This document shows positions 8,534 to 16,869 of a stretch of 64,000 nucleotides of DNA, one piece after another (position 1 is the first letter of the stretch; each line of letters starts with the position of its first letter). Source of the stretch: Betaproteobacteria bacterium (GTDB lineage Bacteria > Pseudomonadota > Gammaproteobacteria > Burkholderiales > WYBJ01); assembly GCA_009377585.1 (NCBI GenBank), contig WHTS01000014.1, positions 22,796 to 86,795 of the forward strand, given 5' to 3'. The notes below the pieces were generated by a model. The model saw only the letters and a program-made list of their open reading frames with translations. It was not told the DNA's origin and searched no databases. The translations under genes and the position numbers were made by a program.

Positions 8534-9013
8534 GTTTCGCTCCTTTGTCGACAGGCGGAGGCATTTCAAGGCATTGGGGCGCCAGCCGTCTAGCCGTGCG
8601 CCACCGTGGAGAAGATCGCGTAGGACATTGCCGCAACGTTCGGTCGCGTACGTCAGCAAGCCGGCGCGCACTGGAAGCGAGCGCCGGCGGCGTGCTCCAG
8701 GCTCGACAGGTCCCCGAAGCGCAATGGGCATACCTTTCGTTCCATGCCAAGGAGGTGTAACCTACGTACGCTTGCCGCGCAGATCTGCGCCGACGAGCGG
8801 TTCTCACACCCCATCACACTGCGAAGCCGCATTTCCTGATTTGCGCGCTTCGTCGTTTCTCGTTCGTCACGCCGCCCGTTCGCTTTTCACGCACGAAATT
8901 CCGCGAGCCGATGCACGCTCGATCTCACGGCCGGCACTGCTATGTAAAGGAGCGTACGTAACCGGCCCCATCTGCCGTTCGGCTCGACCGGGCCACTTGA
9001 AGGAGGGCGTGTC
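8534..9013. promoter_or_regulatory. Intergenic control region between two divergent Bug receptor genes
   Basis: These 480 bp hold no convincing gene. They must carry the promoters for both divergent receptor genes. Two copies of the 10-mer TACGTACGCT occur in inverted orientation, at 8763-8772 (as TACGTACGCT) and 8951-8960 (as AGCGTACGTA), each just after a purine-rich AAGGAG string. They could be regulator sites or the ends of a small lost element. A strong ribosome site AAGGAGGG precedes the GTG at 9014. No clear -35/-10 pair could be assigned by eye. Confidence 0.4.
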
Positions 9014-9985
9014 GTGAGACTGATCGTCGGAGCATGGTGCTCGGTGTGGTTTGTCGCAGCCTCTTCGTTCCCGCAGCCGGCAGTGGGTGCACAAGACTGG
9101 CCCGTACGCCCGGTGCGCATCGTGATCGGTTTTTCGCCGGGTAGCTCGACCGACTTCACCGCCCGCACGATCGGCCCGAAGCTCTCCGAGCTCTGGAAGC
9201 AGCCGGTCGTCTACGAAAACCGGTCCGGCGCGGGCGGATCGCTCGCCAATGCGACCGTGGCCAGAGCGACTCCCGACGGATACACGCTGAGCATGATCTC
9301 GTCGTCGTTCGCAGTCAGCGCGTTATTGGCGGCGAAAGCTGCGTACGATCCGATCAAGGATTTCGTGGCGGTCACGCAAATCGGATATCCGACGAGCGTT
9401 CTGGCCGTATCGCCCTCGCTGGGGATCAAGACGGTCAAGGAGCTCATTGCGATGGCGCAGGCGCGCGAGGGCAAGTTCTTCTTTGGCACGACGGGCGCCG
9501 GCAGCGGCACCCACATGACCACCACACGGTTCAACATGGCCGCCGGGATCAAGCCACAACATGTCGCGTTCAAGGGTCAGCCCGAGCTGCTGATCGAGAT
9601 CGTCACCGCCCGCGTGCACTTCGGTATCCCTGGCTTGGGCCCCTCACTGGGGATGATCCGCGACGGGAAGCTCGTGCCGCTTGCGGTCGTGACGCCAAAG
9701 CGCGCGCCGCAGCTCCCGGATGTGCCGGCAGTGATCGAGGTCCTGCCCAACTTCGAGCGCGATGCAACCCACGGCTTGATGGCGCCGGCGGGCACGCCAC
9801 GGGCCGTGATCGAGAAGATCAGCCGTGACGTCGACCGCGTGCTCGACATGCCGGACGTACGAGCTCAGTTCGAGAAGATCAGTTTCTTTCCGGCGCACGT
9901 GCCGCCGGACGAGTACCAGAAACTGATTCATGGGCTACTGGTCAACTTCGAGCGCGTGGCGCGCGAAGCCGGCTTGAAGAAATAG
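9014..9985 (+). CDS. Bug/TctC family substrate-binding protein
   Basis: This is a third Bug-type periplasmic receptor, 323 residues, starting with GTG at 9014 behind the strong ribosome site AAGGAGGG. The leader MRLIVGAWCSVWFVAASSFP is followed by a mature start near QDWPVRPVRIVIGFSPGSSTDFTAR; the binding loop is SPGSSTD rather than PPGGxxD, a moderate variation. The C-terminal segment RDVDRVLDMPDVRAQFEK is typical of the family. There is no TctA/TctB neighbour. Its ligand is unknown, and it is only distantly similar to the divergent neighbour, so this is not a recent duplication. Confidence 0.92.
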   Translation: MRLIVGAWCSVWFVAASSFPQPAVGAQDWPVRPVRIVIGFSPGSSTDFTARTIGPKLSELWKQPVVYENRSGAGGSLANATVARATPDGYTLSMISSSFAVSALLAAKAAYDPIKDFVAVTQIGYPTSVLAVSPSLGIKTVKELIAMAQAREGKFFFGTTGAGSGTHMTTTRFNMAAGIKPQHVAFKGQPELLIEIVTARVHFGIPGLGPSLGMIRDGKLVPLAVVTPKRAPQLPDVPAVIEVLPNFERDATHGLMAPAGTPRAVIEKISRDVDRVLDMPDVRAQFEKISFFPAHVPPDEYQKLIHGLLVNFERVAREAGLKK

Positions 9986-10081
9986 TCGCGCGGAACTGTA
10001 ACAGCGAGCAATCTCCTTCGGTTGCGCATCGGCAGCGGCCGAGCCTGGTAGCAGGAGCTCGCAGTTCGAGAGCAACACGCG

Positions 10082-10528
10082 TCATTCAGGGTTCTCGGGT
10101 TCGACGAGCGTTGCGAGCTGCGCGAGCGACTCCTGCCAGCCGAGATAGCACATCTCGACCGGGATGGCCTCCGGCAAGCCTTCCTGGACGATGCTCAGTT
10201 CCGCGCCGCACGACACCGCCTTCAACGACACCGTGGTACGCATCTCCCCAGGCAGGTTCGGGTCATCGAACCGGTCCGTGTAGCGAATACGCTCGCCTTC
10301 GACAAGCTCCAGATACTCGCCGCCGAACGCGTGCTCATGGCCGGTGGAAAAATTCGTGAACGACATCCGATAGCTGCCACCCACCCTGGCATCCGCGTGA
10401 TGGACCTTGCACGTGAAGCCGTAGGGCGGTAGCCATTTGGCCGTGGCATCCGGGTCCAGGAACGCCTTGTACACACGCTTCGGCTTGGCGCGGAGCACCC
10501 GATGCAGTCTGACGGTATTGGTGGTCAT
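10082..10528 (-). CDS. SRPBCC (AHSA1-like) family protein
   Basis: This is a small 148-residue START/Bet v1-like protein of the activator-of-Hsp90-ATPase homologue group. It begins MTTNTVRLHRVLRAKPKRVYKAFLDPDATAKWLPP, the hallmark first strand and helix of bacterial AHSA1 proteins, and continues with GGSYRMSF and the DRFDDPNLPGEM loop. Such proteins form a hydrophobic cavity, and their roles are mostly unknown; some sit with stress or transport genes. The ATG at 10528 was preferred because the family starts here; the open frame extends 38 residues further without homology. It is divergent from the RidA gene. Confidence 0.88.
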   Translation of the reverse strand: MTTNTVRLHRVLRAKPKRVYKAFLDPDATAKWLPPYGFTCKVHHADARVGGSYRMSFTNFSTGHEHAFGGEYLELVEGERIRYTDRFDDPNLPGEMRTTVSLKAVSCGAELSIVQEGLPEAIPVEMCYLGWQESLAQLATLVEPENPE

Positions 10529-10675
10529 GTCTGGTCGCCTTTTCGAGAATGGTCGTTTGGGAACGGCCGAGAGACAGACCGTTCGCTTCCTAATCGATGG
10601 CGCTAGCGCGAAATCGACAGGCAGCGGCGTGAAATCGTACACTGACCCGCTCGCAATCTCGAACAGGTGGCAGAC

Positions 10676-11035
10676 ATGGGCATAGAGCGTGTTCCAGGCG
10701 CCACGGGCGCCAGCTTCAGCAAGGCGGTGGCGGTCACTGGGGCGGGCAAGACCGTGTACGTATCAGGCCATCTCGCCTCGGGCGGCTCGTTGGCGGAGCA
10801 GACCAACGGGTGCTTCGACCAGATCGAGACGGCGCTGCGGGCGCTCGGCGGGTCGCTCGAGCACGTCGTTCGCATCACCGCCTGGCTGACGAGCCTGGAC
10901 GAGTACGCCGAGTACGCGCGTGTGCGCGGCGAGCGCTTCGGAGCGAACCTGCCGGCGAGCGCAGCCGTGCAGGTTGCCGGCCTGCTCCAGGGGGCGCTCA
11001 TCGAGATCGACGCGGTCGCTTTCATCCCGGATTGA
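10676..11035 (+). CDS. RidA family protein (Rid/YjgF/UK114)
   Basis: This intact RidA-family protein has 119 residues with the ATG at 10676 behind AGGTGG at five bases; a GTG at 10667 would add three residues. RidA proteins hydrolyse reactive imine/enamine intermediates produced by amino-acid-processing enzymes. Family features present are VYVSGHLA near the N-terminus, QIETALRALGG, the VVRITAWLTSLDEYAEYARVR stretch and the C-terminal EIDAVAFIP. It precedes an internally deleted FMN dehydrogenase gene by 23 bp, so the two may be co-transcribed. A relic of a close paralogue lies at 6233-6475. The catalytic arginine of archetypal RidA is probably the one in VVRITAW, but this was not aligned. Confidence 0.9.
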   Translation: MGIERVPGATGASFSKAVAVTGAGKTVYVSGHLASGGSLAEQTNGCFDQIETALRALGGSLEHVVRITAWLTSLDEYAEYARVRGERFGANLPASAAVQVAGLLQGALIEIDAVAFIPD

Positions 11036-11058
11036 ACGAGTGAGCATTGGAGCGCGCG

Positions 11059-11958
11059 ATGGCCAGTGAAAATCTAGGTGCTTACAACATCGAAGACCTT
11101 CGCCAGAGGGCAAAGAAGCGTCTGCCTCGCGGCATATTCGAGTATATCGACGGCGCGGCGGAGGATGGAATAGCGCTCAAGCATAACCGCGACGTTTATC
11201 AGTCGCTCAAGATCAAAAACCGCGTTCTCAAGAACGTGTCCAAGCGCAGGAACGGCTTCTCCATGCCGCTGCGGTATACGCCGAAGCTGATTGCGCAGGT
11301 CCTCGCCAACCCCGGCTGGTGTCTGCGTGTTCTCGCTCCACAATACATCCAACGCGGCGCGTTCAAAAAAGCGAACTATCCGCCGGAGCTGGCGAGCAAG
11401 CTCACGGACAAGCTGGTCGACCATGAGCTCACCAAGCCCGACACCCAGTGCTGGGACGACATCAAGCGTATCCGCGACATCTGGCCGGGCAACATGCTGG
11501 TCAAAGGGCTGCAGAGTCTCGAAGACGCCATGATCGCCGCCGATTACGGTCTGGACGGTGTCGTGCTGTCGAACCATGGTGGCCGCTACCTGGATTGCGC
11601 ACCGGCGCCGCTGCAGTTGGTGCCAGAGGTTCGCAGAGCCGTAGGCGACCGTCTCAAGATCATCATCGATAGCGGCGCGCGACGCGGTTCGGATCTCGTG
11701 AAGGCCATCGCCGTCGGCGCGGATATGGTCATGTCCGGACGGCCTACGCTCTACGGCTCTGCCGCCGCTGGCGAAGCCGGTGCCTACCGTGCGCTCGAGA
11801 TTTTCCAGACCGAGATGGACCGGGTCATGGCTCAGCTCGGACTCACGAGCGTCGATGAAATCAGCCCGCACGTCTTCTGGAACCCGCCCGATTGGGTTCC
11901 GAAGCCGAAACCTGCCCGGTTATTGGAGAAGATCGCCTCTCAGGCTTCTGGCGGCTGA
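11059..11958 (+). CDS. FMN-dependent alpha-hydroxy-acid dehydrogenase (LldD-like) with large internal deletion
   Basis: Family members (L-lactate or mandelate dehydrogenase, glycolate oxidase) have about 380-400 residues; this one has 299. The N-terminus AYNIEDLRQRAKKRLPRGIFEYIDGAAED is intact, but the frame passes directly from LKNVSKR to RNGFSMPLRYTP. About 110-120 residues, including the first barrel strands and much of the FMN site, are missing without a frameshift. The later elements remain: the FMN-contacting lysine in MLVKGL, the catalytic histidine and arginine in LSNHGGR, and the phosphate-binding GADMVMSGRP. The start is ATG at 11059 after GGAG. It is probably inactive as an oxidoreductase or newly inactivated. 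It converges on a ThDP-enzyme gene 11 bp away. Confidence 0.85.
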   Translation: MASENLGAYNIEDLRQRAKKRLPRGIFEYIDGAAEDGIALKHNRDVYQSLKIKNRVLKNVSKRRNGFSMPLRYTPKLIAQVLANPGWCLRVLAPQYIQRGAFKKANYPPELASKLTDKLVDHELTKPDTQCWDDIKRIRDIWPGNMLVKGLQSLEDAMIAADYGLDGVVLSNHGGRYLDCAPAPLQLVPEVRRAVGDRLKIIIDSGARRGSDLVKAIAVGADMVMSGRPTLYGSAAAGEAGAYRALEIFQTEMDRVMAQLGLTSVDEISPHVFWNPPDWVPKPKPARLLEKIASQASGG

Positions 11959-11968
11959 ACATGAACCC

Positions 11969-13627
11969 TCACACATCCATTCCGAAATGCAGCCGCCGGT
12001 ACGGAATGCTGATGACATTGCGCGAGATGCGCAGGTCGATCACCATCGGCCCAGTGCCGGCCAGGAACTCGTCGATCGCGGTGCTGAATTCGTCCAGCGT
12101 GCGTGCCGTGGCGCCGCGGCAGCCGAAGTCGCGTCCGAGCCCCGCGAAATCCGGTGACTTCACGAACGAAAGCATCGGGTCGCGCTGGTGGGCGCGCAGC
12201 TTGTGGTATTCCGCGCCGTAGGCTTCGTCGTTCACGACCACGTACAGGAACTTGAGACCCAGGCGGGCCACGGTATCCAGCTCCTGGATGCTTTGCAGCG
12301 CACCGCCGTCGCCTTCCACGCACACGAACGCTCCGCCCAAGCCCACCGCTGCCCCGACGGCGGTCGACAGCGCCTGCCCGATGCAGCCGAACGCAGTGCA
12401 GAAGATCTGCAGCCCGCGGCGGCGCTTCATCAGCATGACGCGAAACGAGCACGCATGGGCGTTGCCGGATGAAACGAGGTGGATGTCGGGCGGCAGTTTC
12501 TCATCCAGCAAGGCCACCGCCTCGCGCGGATCCACCGTGCCGTCCTCGATCTCGAACTCCGCCGGATCGCGTCCCGCGTTGGCGAGAATTCTGCGCACTT
12601 CGGCCGTGCGGAAGCCGCGGCCGCCGGCGCCGTCGCGTTCGAGCAGCTCGATCAGCTCCTTCAGAGTGGCTGTCGCATCGCCCTGGAGATAGCAATCGGC
12701 GCTCCGGTCGTTCCCCATCATCTTGTGCGGTTCGATGTCGATGTGGATGAACTTCGCCTGCGAATAGAGATAGCCGCCCGCCAAGGTGTGCGTGCTCAGT
12801 CTTGCGCCGACGGCGATCACGCAGTCGGCCTCCTCGAACAGCTGCAGCACCTCGCGTGCGGAGAAGAGCCCGGAAACGCCGACGTAGTATTCCGAGTCGG
12901 CGAGCGTGCCCTTGGCCACCAGCGTGGTCGCGATCAGCGCGCCGATGCGCTCGGCCAGCCGATTGGCTGCGTCCTTCGCCGCCGGCGACATCGCGCCGCG
13001 GCCTAAAACGATCACCGGCTTCTTGGCGGCCTTGATGATACCGGCGGCCTCGCGCAGGCGCTCGAGGTCCGGACGGATCGCCTGCTGTCCCGCGAACATT
13101 TCGCTCGAGGGCCGGTAGTCGTCGCCGTCGGCATCGCATTCCATCTGCTGCACCTCGAGCGGCGCACACAGCACGTAGGGACGCGATTCGAGCCGCGCGC
13201 GATAGAACGCATCGCGGACCGCGTCTTCGGCGTAGGACGGCTTCAGCACCTCGATGTAGCCGGCGCCGGTCGCGGCCACCAGCGCATCCTGGTTCATGTG
13301 CTGGACGACGTGTTCGTTATTCAGGGCGGTCTTGCTCGTGTACACGACCACCGGCGTGCGCGAGCGTGCCGCGACGATGAGCGAGGTCGTCATGCGTGCG
13401 AGTCCCGGGCCCTGGGTAGCGCTCGCGACCCCGATCTTGCCGGTGGCCATCGCGTAGCCTTCGGCCATGGTGACGGCGCAGCCCTCGTCGCGCACATCGA
13501 TGATCTTCAGCTCCGGATATTTCGAGATCGCGGACCACCAGGTCATCTGCCCGTCGCCCAGCAGACCGAACAGCGTCGTGGTGCCTTCCTTGATGAAGGC
13601 ATTCGCCATCGCGTCGTAGACTTTCAT
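11969..13627 (-). CDS. Thiamine-diphosphate-dependent enzyme, acetolactate-synthase-like
   Basis: This 552-residue protein has the three-domain Pyr-middle-PP layout of the acetolactate synthase/benzoylformate decarboxylase family. The cofactor-activating glutamate is in DVRDEGCAVTMAEGYA (about residue 50), and the ThDP-Mg motif is GDGGALQSIQEL...VVVNDEAYG near 440-470. ATG 13627 follows GGGAGG and begins MKVYDAMANAFIKEGTTTLFGLLGDG, the usual N-terminus; the open frame runs 40 residues further without homology. No small regulatory subunit is nearby, so biosynthetic AHAS is unlikely. A decarboxylase or carboligase acting on a 2-keto acid is the best inference. It is one of three ThDP enzymes of this fold in the window. 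Confidence 0.85.
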   Translation of the reverse strand: MKVYDAMANAFIKEGTTTLFGLLGDGQMTWWSAISKYPELKIIDVRDEGCAVTMAEGYAMATGKIGVASATQGPGLARMTTSLIVAARSRTPVVVYTSKTALNNEHVVQHMNQDALVAATGAGYIEVLKPSYAEDAVRDAFYRARLESRPYVLCAPLEVQQMECDADGDDYRPSSEMFAGQQAIRPDLERLREAAGIIKAAKKPVIVLGRGAMSPAAKDAANRLAERIGALIATTLVAKGTLADSEYYVGVSGLFSAREVLQLFEEADCVIAVGARLSTHTLAGGYLYSQAKFIHIDIEPHKMMGNDRSADCYLQGDATATLKELIELLERDGAGGRGFRTAEVRRILANAGRDPAEFEIEDGTVDPREAVALLDEKLPPDIHLVSSGNAHACSFRVMLMKRRRGLQIFCTAFGCIGQALSTAVGAAVGLGGAFVCVEGDGGALQSIQELDTVARLGLKFLYVVVNDEAYGAEYHKLRAHQRDPMLSFVKSPDFAGLGRDFGCRGATARTLDEFSTAIDEFLAGTGPMVIDLRISRNVISIPYRRLHFGMDV

Positions 13628-13761
13628 GGGGCCTCCCAAAAATGAGATCGAGTGGCGAGACGACCGCAAGTCGTTCCCGTGCAACGGAAACTCAGAATAG
13701 CATTGATTGTTCCGGATTCCGGCGCTGCGGTGAGTCCGCTCGATCACCGCTTTCCCATAAC

Positions 13762-14073
13762 GTGGACACGGCAGCGCTCAAGAACATGCTGTGCAAGGGT
13801 CTGGTCTACACGCATTCGTCCGGGCGCCAGGACACCAAGCAGAGCCTGATCGACGGCATGGAGTCCGGGACGACGGTCTATACGTCGATGGTGCCGTCGG
13901 AGGTGAAGGCGCAGGACGTCGGGAACGCTGTCGTCCTCACCGGTGTGGCGGCCATCAACGTCAATTCCAACGGCAAGCCGAATTCGTTCCGCGTGCGGTT
14001 CACCGACGTCTACGAAAATCAGAACGGCACATGGCGGATGATTACCTGGCAGTCGACGAAGCTGCCCGAATAG
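13762..14073 (+). CDS. NTF2-like (DUF4440/SnoaL-type) protein, 5'-truncated
   Basis: From about codon 13762 (GTG) the frame reads DTAALKNMLCKGLVYTHSSGRQDTKQSLID and ends FRVRFTDVYENQNGTWRMITWQSTKLPE, the middle and C-terminal parts of a small nuclear-transport-factor-2-like protein of the DUF4440 group. The usual first helix of 20-25 residues is not found. The frame is open up to an ATG at 13642, but those residues (Arg/Ser-rich) do not look native, and an in-frame GTG at 13762 lacks a ribosome site. This suggests that the 5' end was lost when this region joined the ThDP-enzyme promoter. Function is unknown; proteins of this fold bind small ligands or act as isomerases. Confidence 0.6.
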   Translation: MDTAALKNMLCKGLVYTHSSGRQDTKQSLIDGMESGTTVYTSMVPSEVKAQDVGNAVVLTGVAAINVNSNGKPNSFRVRFTDVYENQNGTWRMITWQSTKLPE

Positions 14074-14165
14074 CTCCCGCGCTGGCGTCGCCGTCGGTCC
14101 CGATAGAACCATTCGAGGCAGGCTCCGCGGGCGCGATGGGTCGATCTCGCGCCCCCGAGTTCAGC

Positions 14166-14203
14166 GGCCTGGATTCCCGCTTGCGCGGGAACGACGACTT
14201 GTT
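14166..14203. repeat. REP-type palindrome (TTCCCGC-TTGC-GCGGGAA)
   Basis: A short palindrome of the type GGATTCCCGCTTGCGCGGGAACGACG stands between the truncated NTF2-like gene and the molybdenum hydroxylase stop codon. Related copies are found at 35797-35893 and 55674-55840. The run of T residues needed for an intrinsic terminator is absent. It resembles widespread proteobacterial REP sequences. Confidence 0.6.
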
Positions 14204-16492
14204 CTAGCGCGCTGCTCCGCGGATCGCCCGCCAAACCTTGGCGGGCGTGAGCGGCATGTCCAAGCTCTTGATCCCCAGCGGGCGCAGGGCATCGTGCACC
14301 GCGCCGACGAGCACCGGAATCGACGCCGTGCAGCCGGACTCGCCCACGCCCTTGACGCCGAGCGGGTTTACCTTGCTTTGCGTCGGGTGTTCTTCGCCGC
14401 GAATTCCGGGGATCAGGCCGGCGCGCGGCATGTAGTAGTCCATGAAGCTCGCGGTCAGCGACTGGCCCGTCTCCGGATCGTAGACCACCTGCTCGCCGAA
14501 GACCTGTCCCGCGCCCTGCACCACGCCGCCGTGCAGTTGACCTTCGACGACGCTATGGTTGATGACCACGCCGATGTCGTCCACCGCGCAATACGATACG
14601 ACCTCGGTCTTGCCGGTGTCGGGATCGACCTCCACTTCGGCGATGTGACAGCCGTTCGGATACGTCGAGCCGAACTTGCCGTCCGCCATGTAGCTCAGCG
14701 TCTTGCCTTTACCCAGATCTGCGAGCTTCACGGCACGATCGGATTCGCCGGACGTGAATTCGCCATTGCCGTAGTCGACCTGCGAGGGCTCGACATGGAG
14801 CTCGAGCGCCGCCAGGCGCTTGCCCTCTTCGACCAGCTTCTGTGCCGCGATATGGCAGACGCTGCCGGCGCCGACGGTACTGCGCGAGCCGCCGGTCCCG
14901 TTGCCCCTGAGCGTCGTCCCGGGCACGCACTGGACGATCTTGATTCTCTCCAGCGGAATCTGTAGCACGTTGGCGACGATTTGCGCGAACGTCGTCTCGT
15001 GACTCTGTCCCTGCGTCTTGGCGACATTGAGCACGCTGACCGTGCCGCTCGCATCGAGCTGGATCTCGACCTCGTCCGCGGGGGCGTTGCCGAGGCCGGT
15101 GTTCTCGATGACGGTCGAAATGCCGATCCCGCGCAGCTTGCCGGCTTGCTTCGATCTGGCCCGTCGCCCCTCGAAGCCTTTCCAGTCGGCGAGCGCGAGC
15201 GCCTTTTCGAGCACGCCCGGCATGTCCGCGTTCTCGTACGAGCCGCCGGTCGGCGACGTGTACGGAAATGCCGACGGGGGAATGAAGTTGCGCCGGCGTA
15301 GCTCCGCCGCATCCATGCCGATCTCCGTGGCGGCCTGGTTGACCAGGCTCTCGACGGCATAGGCGATATCCGGCCGGCCGGCGCCGCGATAGGCGCCGAT
15401 CGGTGTGGTGTTCGTGATCGGAATGCGATACGACGCGTACAGCGCCGGGATCTGGTAGACGCCCGTCATGCAGTTGGTTGTATTGCGGATGTGCCCCTGC
15501 GCGCCCGGCGAGAGGTACGCACCGAGATCGACGATCCAGTCGATGCGCATCGCCAGGAACTTGCCGTCTCTGTCGAGCGCGAGCTGGCCGTCGGCGATCA
15601 TGTTGCGGCCGTGCGTGTCGGTCAGAAGACCTTCCGTGCGCCGGGACACCCACTTCACCGGCGCCCCCACCGTTTTTGCAGCGATCATGAGCGCCGCGTA
15701 TTCCGGATAGGCGCCCGAGCGCTGGCCGAAGCCGCCGCCGACATCGTCGACCTCGAATACGAGCTTCTCCTGCGGCACCTTGGTGTAGTTCGAGAGCTGC
15801 CCGCGCAGCGTGGTGATGCCCTGCATCGGCGAGTGGATGCGATAGGCTTCCGTTTGCGCGTCGTAGGCGACCAGACACGCCCGCGGCTCCATCGGATTCG
15901 GCGCCACGCGCGTCGACACGATCTTGGCGCGCGTGATGTGGTGGGCGGCGGCGAAAGCCGCTTCGACGGCTTTCTCGTCGCCGACTTCGGATTCCCAGGC
16001 CAGATTGCCCGGCACCTCGTCCGACAGTTGCGGCGCGCCGTCGACGAGCGCGCCTTCCGGATCGGTGACGCTTTGCAGGTCGCGATACTCGATTTCCACC
16101 AGCTCGGCGGCGTCCTCAGCGGCGTCGGCGCTGTCGGCAACGACCAGCGCTACGGCTTCGCCCACGAAACGCACCTTCTTGTGCGCGAGCACCGGGCGCT
16201 CCGGGGCCCTCGCCTTCATGCCGTTCTTGCCGATGAACTGCATCGTGTGCGGCGCCCGGGTGTAACCGGCGCGCACCGCGTCTTCGCCGGTGAATACCTG
16301 CTTCACGCCGGGGAAGGCAGCCGCGGCCTTCGTGTCCACCGAGACGATCTCGGCGTGCGCCCGGTCGGAGCGCACGAAGAAGCCGTAGAGCTGCCCCGGC
16401 GCGGTCCAGTCCGAGGCGTACCTGCCGGCGCCGGTGATGAGGCGGACGTCCTCGACGCGGCGGCCGTGGTGGTGATGGGATTCGGTGCTCAT
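14204..16492 (-). CDS. Xanthine dehydrogenase family molybdopterin-binding (large) subunit
   Basis: This is the molybdenum-cofactor subunit of the CO/xanthine dehydrogenase family, 762 residues (family about 750-800), which hydroxylates or oxidises small aromatic, purine or aldehyde substrates. Landmarks are the N-terminal RRVEDVRLITGAGRY, the GGGFGQRSGAYPEYA loop near 270, AYRGAGRPDIAYAVE near 390 and the C-terminal KGVGESGCTASIP with the catalytic glutamate. The start ATG 16492 follows GGGAGAA. Genes for the FAD subunit and the 2Fe-2S subunit that normally flank it are not in the neighbourhood, so this is an orphan large subunit that must borrow partners or act differently. Molybdenum cofactor chaperone genes are also absent here. 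Confidence 0.92.
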   Translation of the reverse strand: MSTESHHHHGRRVEDVRLITGAGRYASDWTAPGQLYGFFVRSDRAHAEIVSVDTKAAAAFPGVKQVFTGEDAVRAGYTRAPHTMQFIGKNGMKARAPERPVLAHKKVRFVGEAVALVVADSADAAEDAAELVEIEYRDLQSVTDPEGALVDGAPQLSDEVPGNLAWESEVGDEKAVEAAFAAAHHITRAKIVSTRVAPNPMEPRACLVAYDAQTEAYRIHSPMQGITTLRGQLSNYTKVPQEKLVFEVDDVGGGFGQRSGAYPEYAALMIAAKTVGAPVKWVSRRTEGLLTDTHGRNMIADGQLALDRDGKFLAMRIDWIVDLGAYLSPGAQGHIRNTTNCMTGVYQIPALYASYRIPITNTTPIGAYRGAGRPDIAYAVESLVNQAATEIGMDAAELRRRNFIPPSAFPYTSPTGGSYENADMPGVLEKALALADWKGFEGRRARSKQAGKLRGIGISTVIENTGLGNAPADEVEIQLDASGTVSVLNVAKTQGQSHETTFAQIVANVLQIPLERIKIVQCVPGTTLRGNGTGGSRSTVGAGSVCHIAAQKLVEEGKRLAALELHVEPSQVDYGNGEFTSGESDRAVKLADLGKGKTLSYMADGKFGSTYPNGCHIAEVEVDPDTGKTEVVSYCAVDDIGVVINHSVVEGQLHGGVVQGAGQVFGEQVVYDPETGQSLTASFMDYYMPRAGLIPGIRGEEHPTQSKVNPLGVKGVGESGCTASIPVLVGAVHDALRPLGIKSLDMPLTPAKVWRAIRGAAR

Positions 16493-16557
16493 GGCGTTTC
16501 TCCCTGCGCGAGTTTCGGTGCTTTCGCCGAAGCATCGCAGCATTGACGGCAAGTTTC

Positions 16558-16680
16558 AATATTGCTTTCCATGAACCTGCCCGCCCCAGCGGGCACTGGA
16601 CGCTCCCTTCTCCCCCCGGGAGAAGGGTTGGGGAGTGAGGCCGGGGTTTCGAGAACCATGGTTCGCGCCGGCCGAACGGA
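16558..16680 (-). repeat. Divergent hairpin element copy F (CTATYGA family, partial)
   Basis: This stretch shares the element's conserved hairpin (CCCTTCTCC / GGAGAAGGG) and the flank GGGGAGTGAGGCCGGG seen in copies A and C (GGCCTCACCCC on the other strand), plus CCGGCCGAACGG, which matches the inserted module of those copies. At the variable-hairpin position it has TGCCCGC / GCGGGCA, unrelated in sequence to the hairpins of the other copies. The typical CTATYGA ends were not clear. It lies between the molybdenum hydroxylase start and the DUF35 gene. Confidence 0.6.
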
Positions 16681-16736
16681 AGAGACGCCACGCAGGTTCG
16701 AGGGTGCATCCGCGATACTTCTATCGTGGCGTCTCT
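16681..16736. promoter_or_regulatory. Perfect 12 bp inverted repeat upstream of the DUF35 gene
   Basis: AGAGACGCCACG at 16681-16692 is exactly complementary to CGTGGCGTCTCT at 16725-16736, leaving a 32 base loop. The structure is about 134 bp before the DUF35 start. No T-run follows, so it is not a standard terminator. It could be a stem in the leader RNA or a protein-binding dyad. The remaining bases to 16869 hold no recognisable gene. Confidence 0.45.
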
Positions 16737-16869
16737 CCGCGATGCCGCCCGACAGAATGTGGACCCCATCTGCAACCTTGACCCGCAGCAGACCCCTCCA
16801 CATAATCGAGACCGACCCTGCGCCGTCGAGGCGACGCGTACCGTAGCAGCAGCCAGAGAAGGGAAAACC

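Noticed and set aside
13642..13761. N-terminal extension of the NTF2-like protein from the ATG at 13642
   Set aside because: The extra 40 residues are Arg/Ser-rich and lie in the divergent promoter region of the ThDP-enzyme gene.
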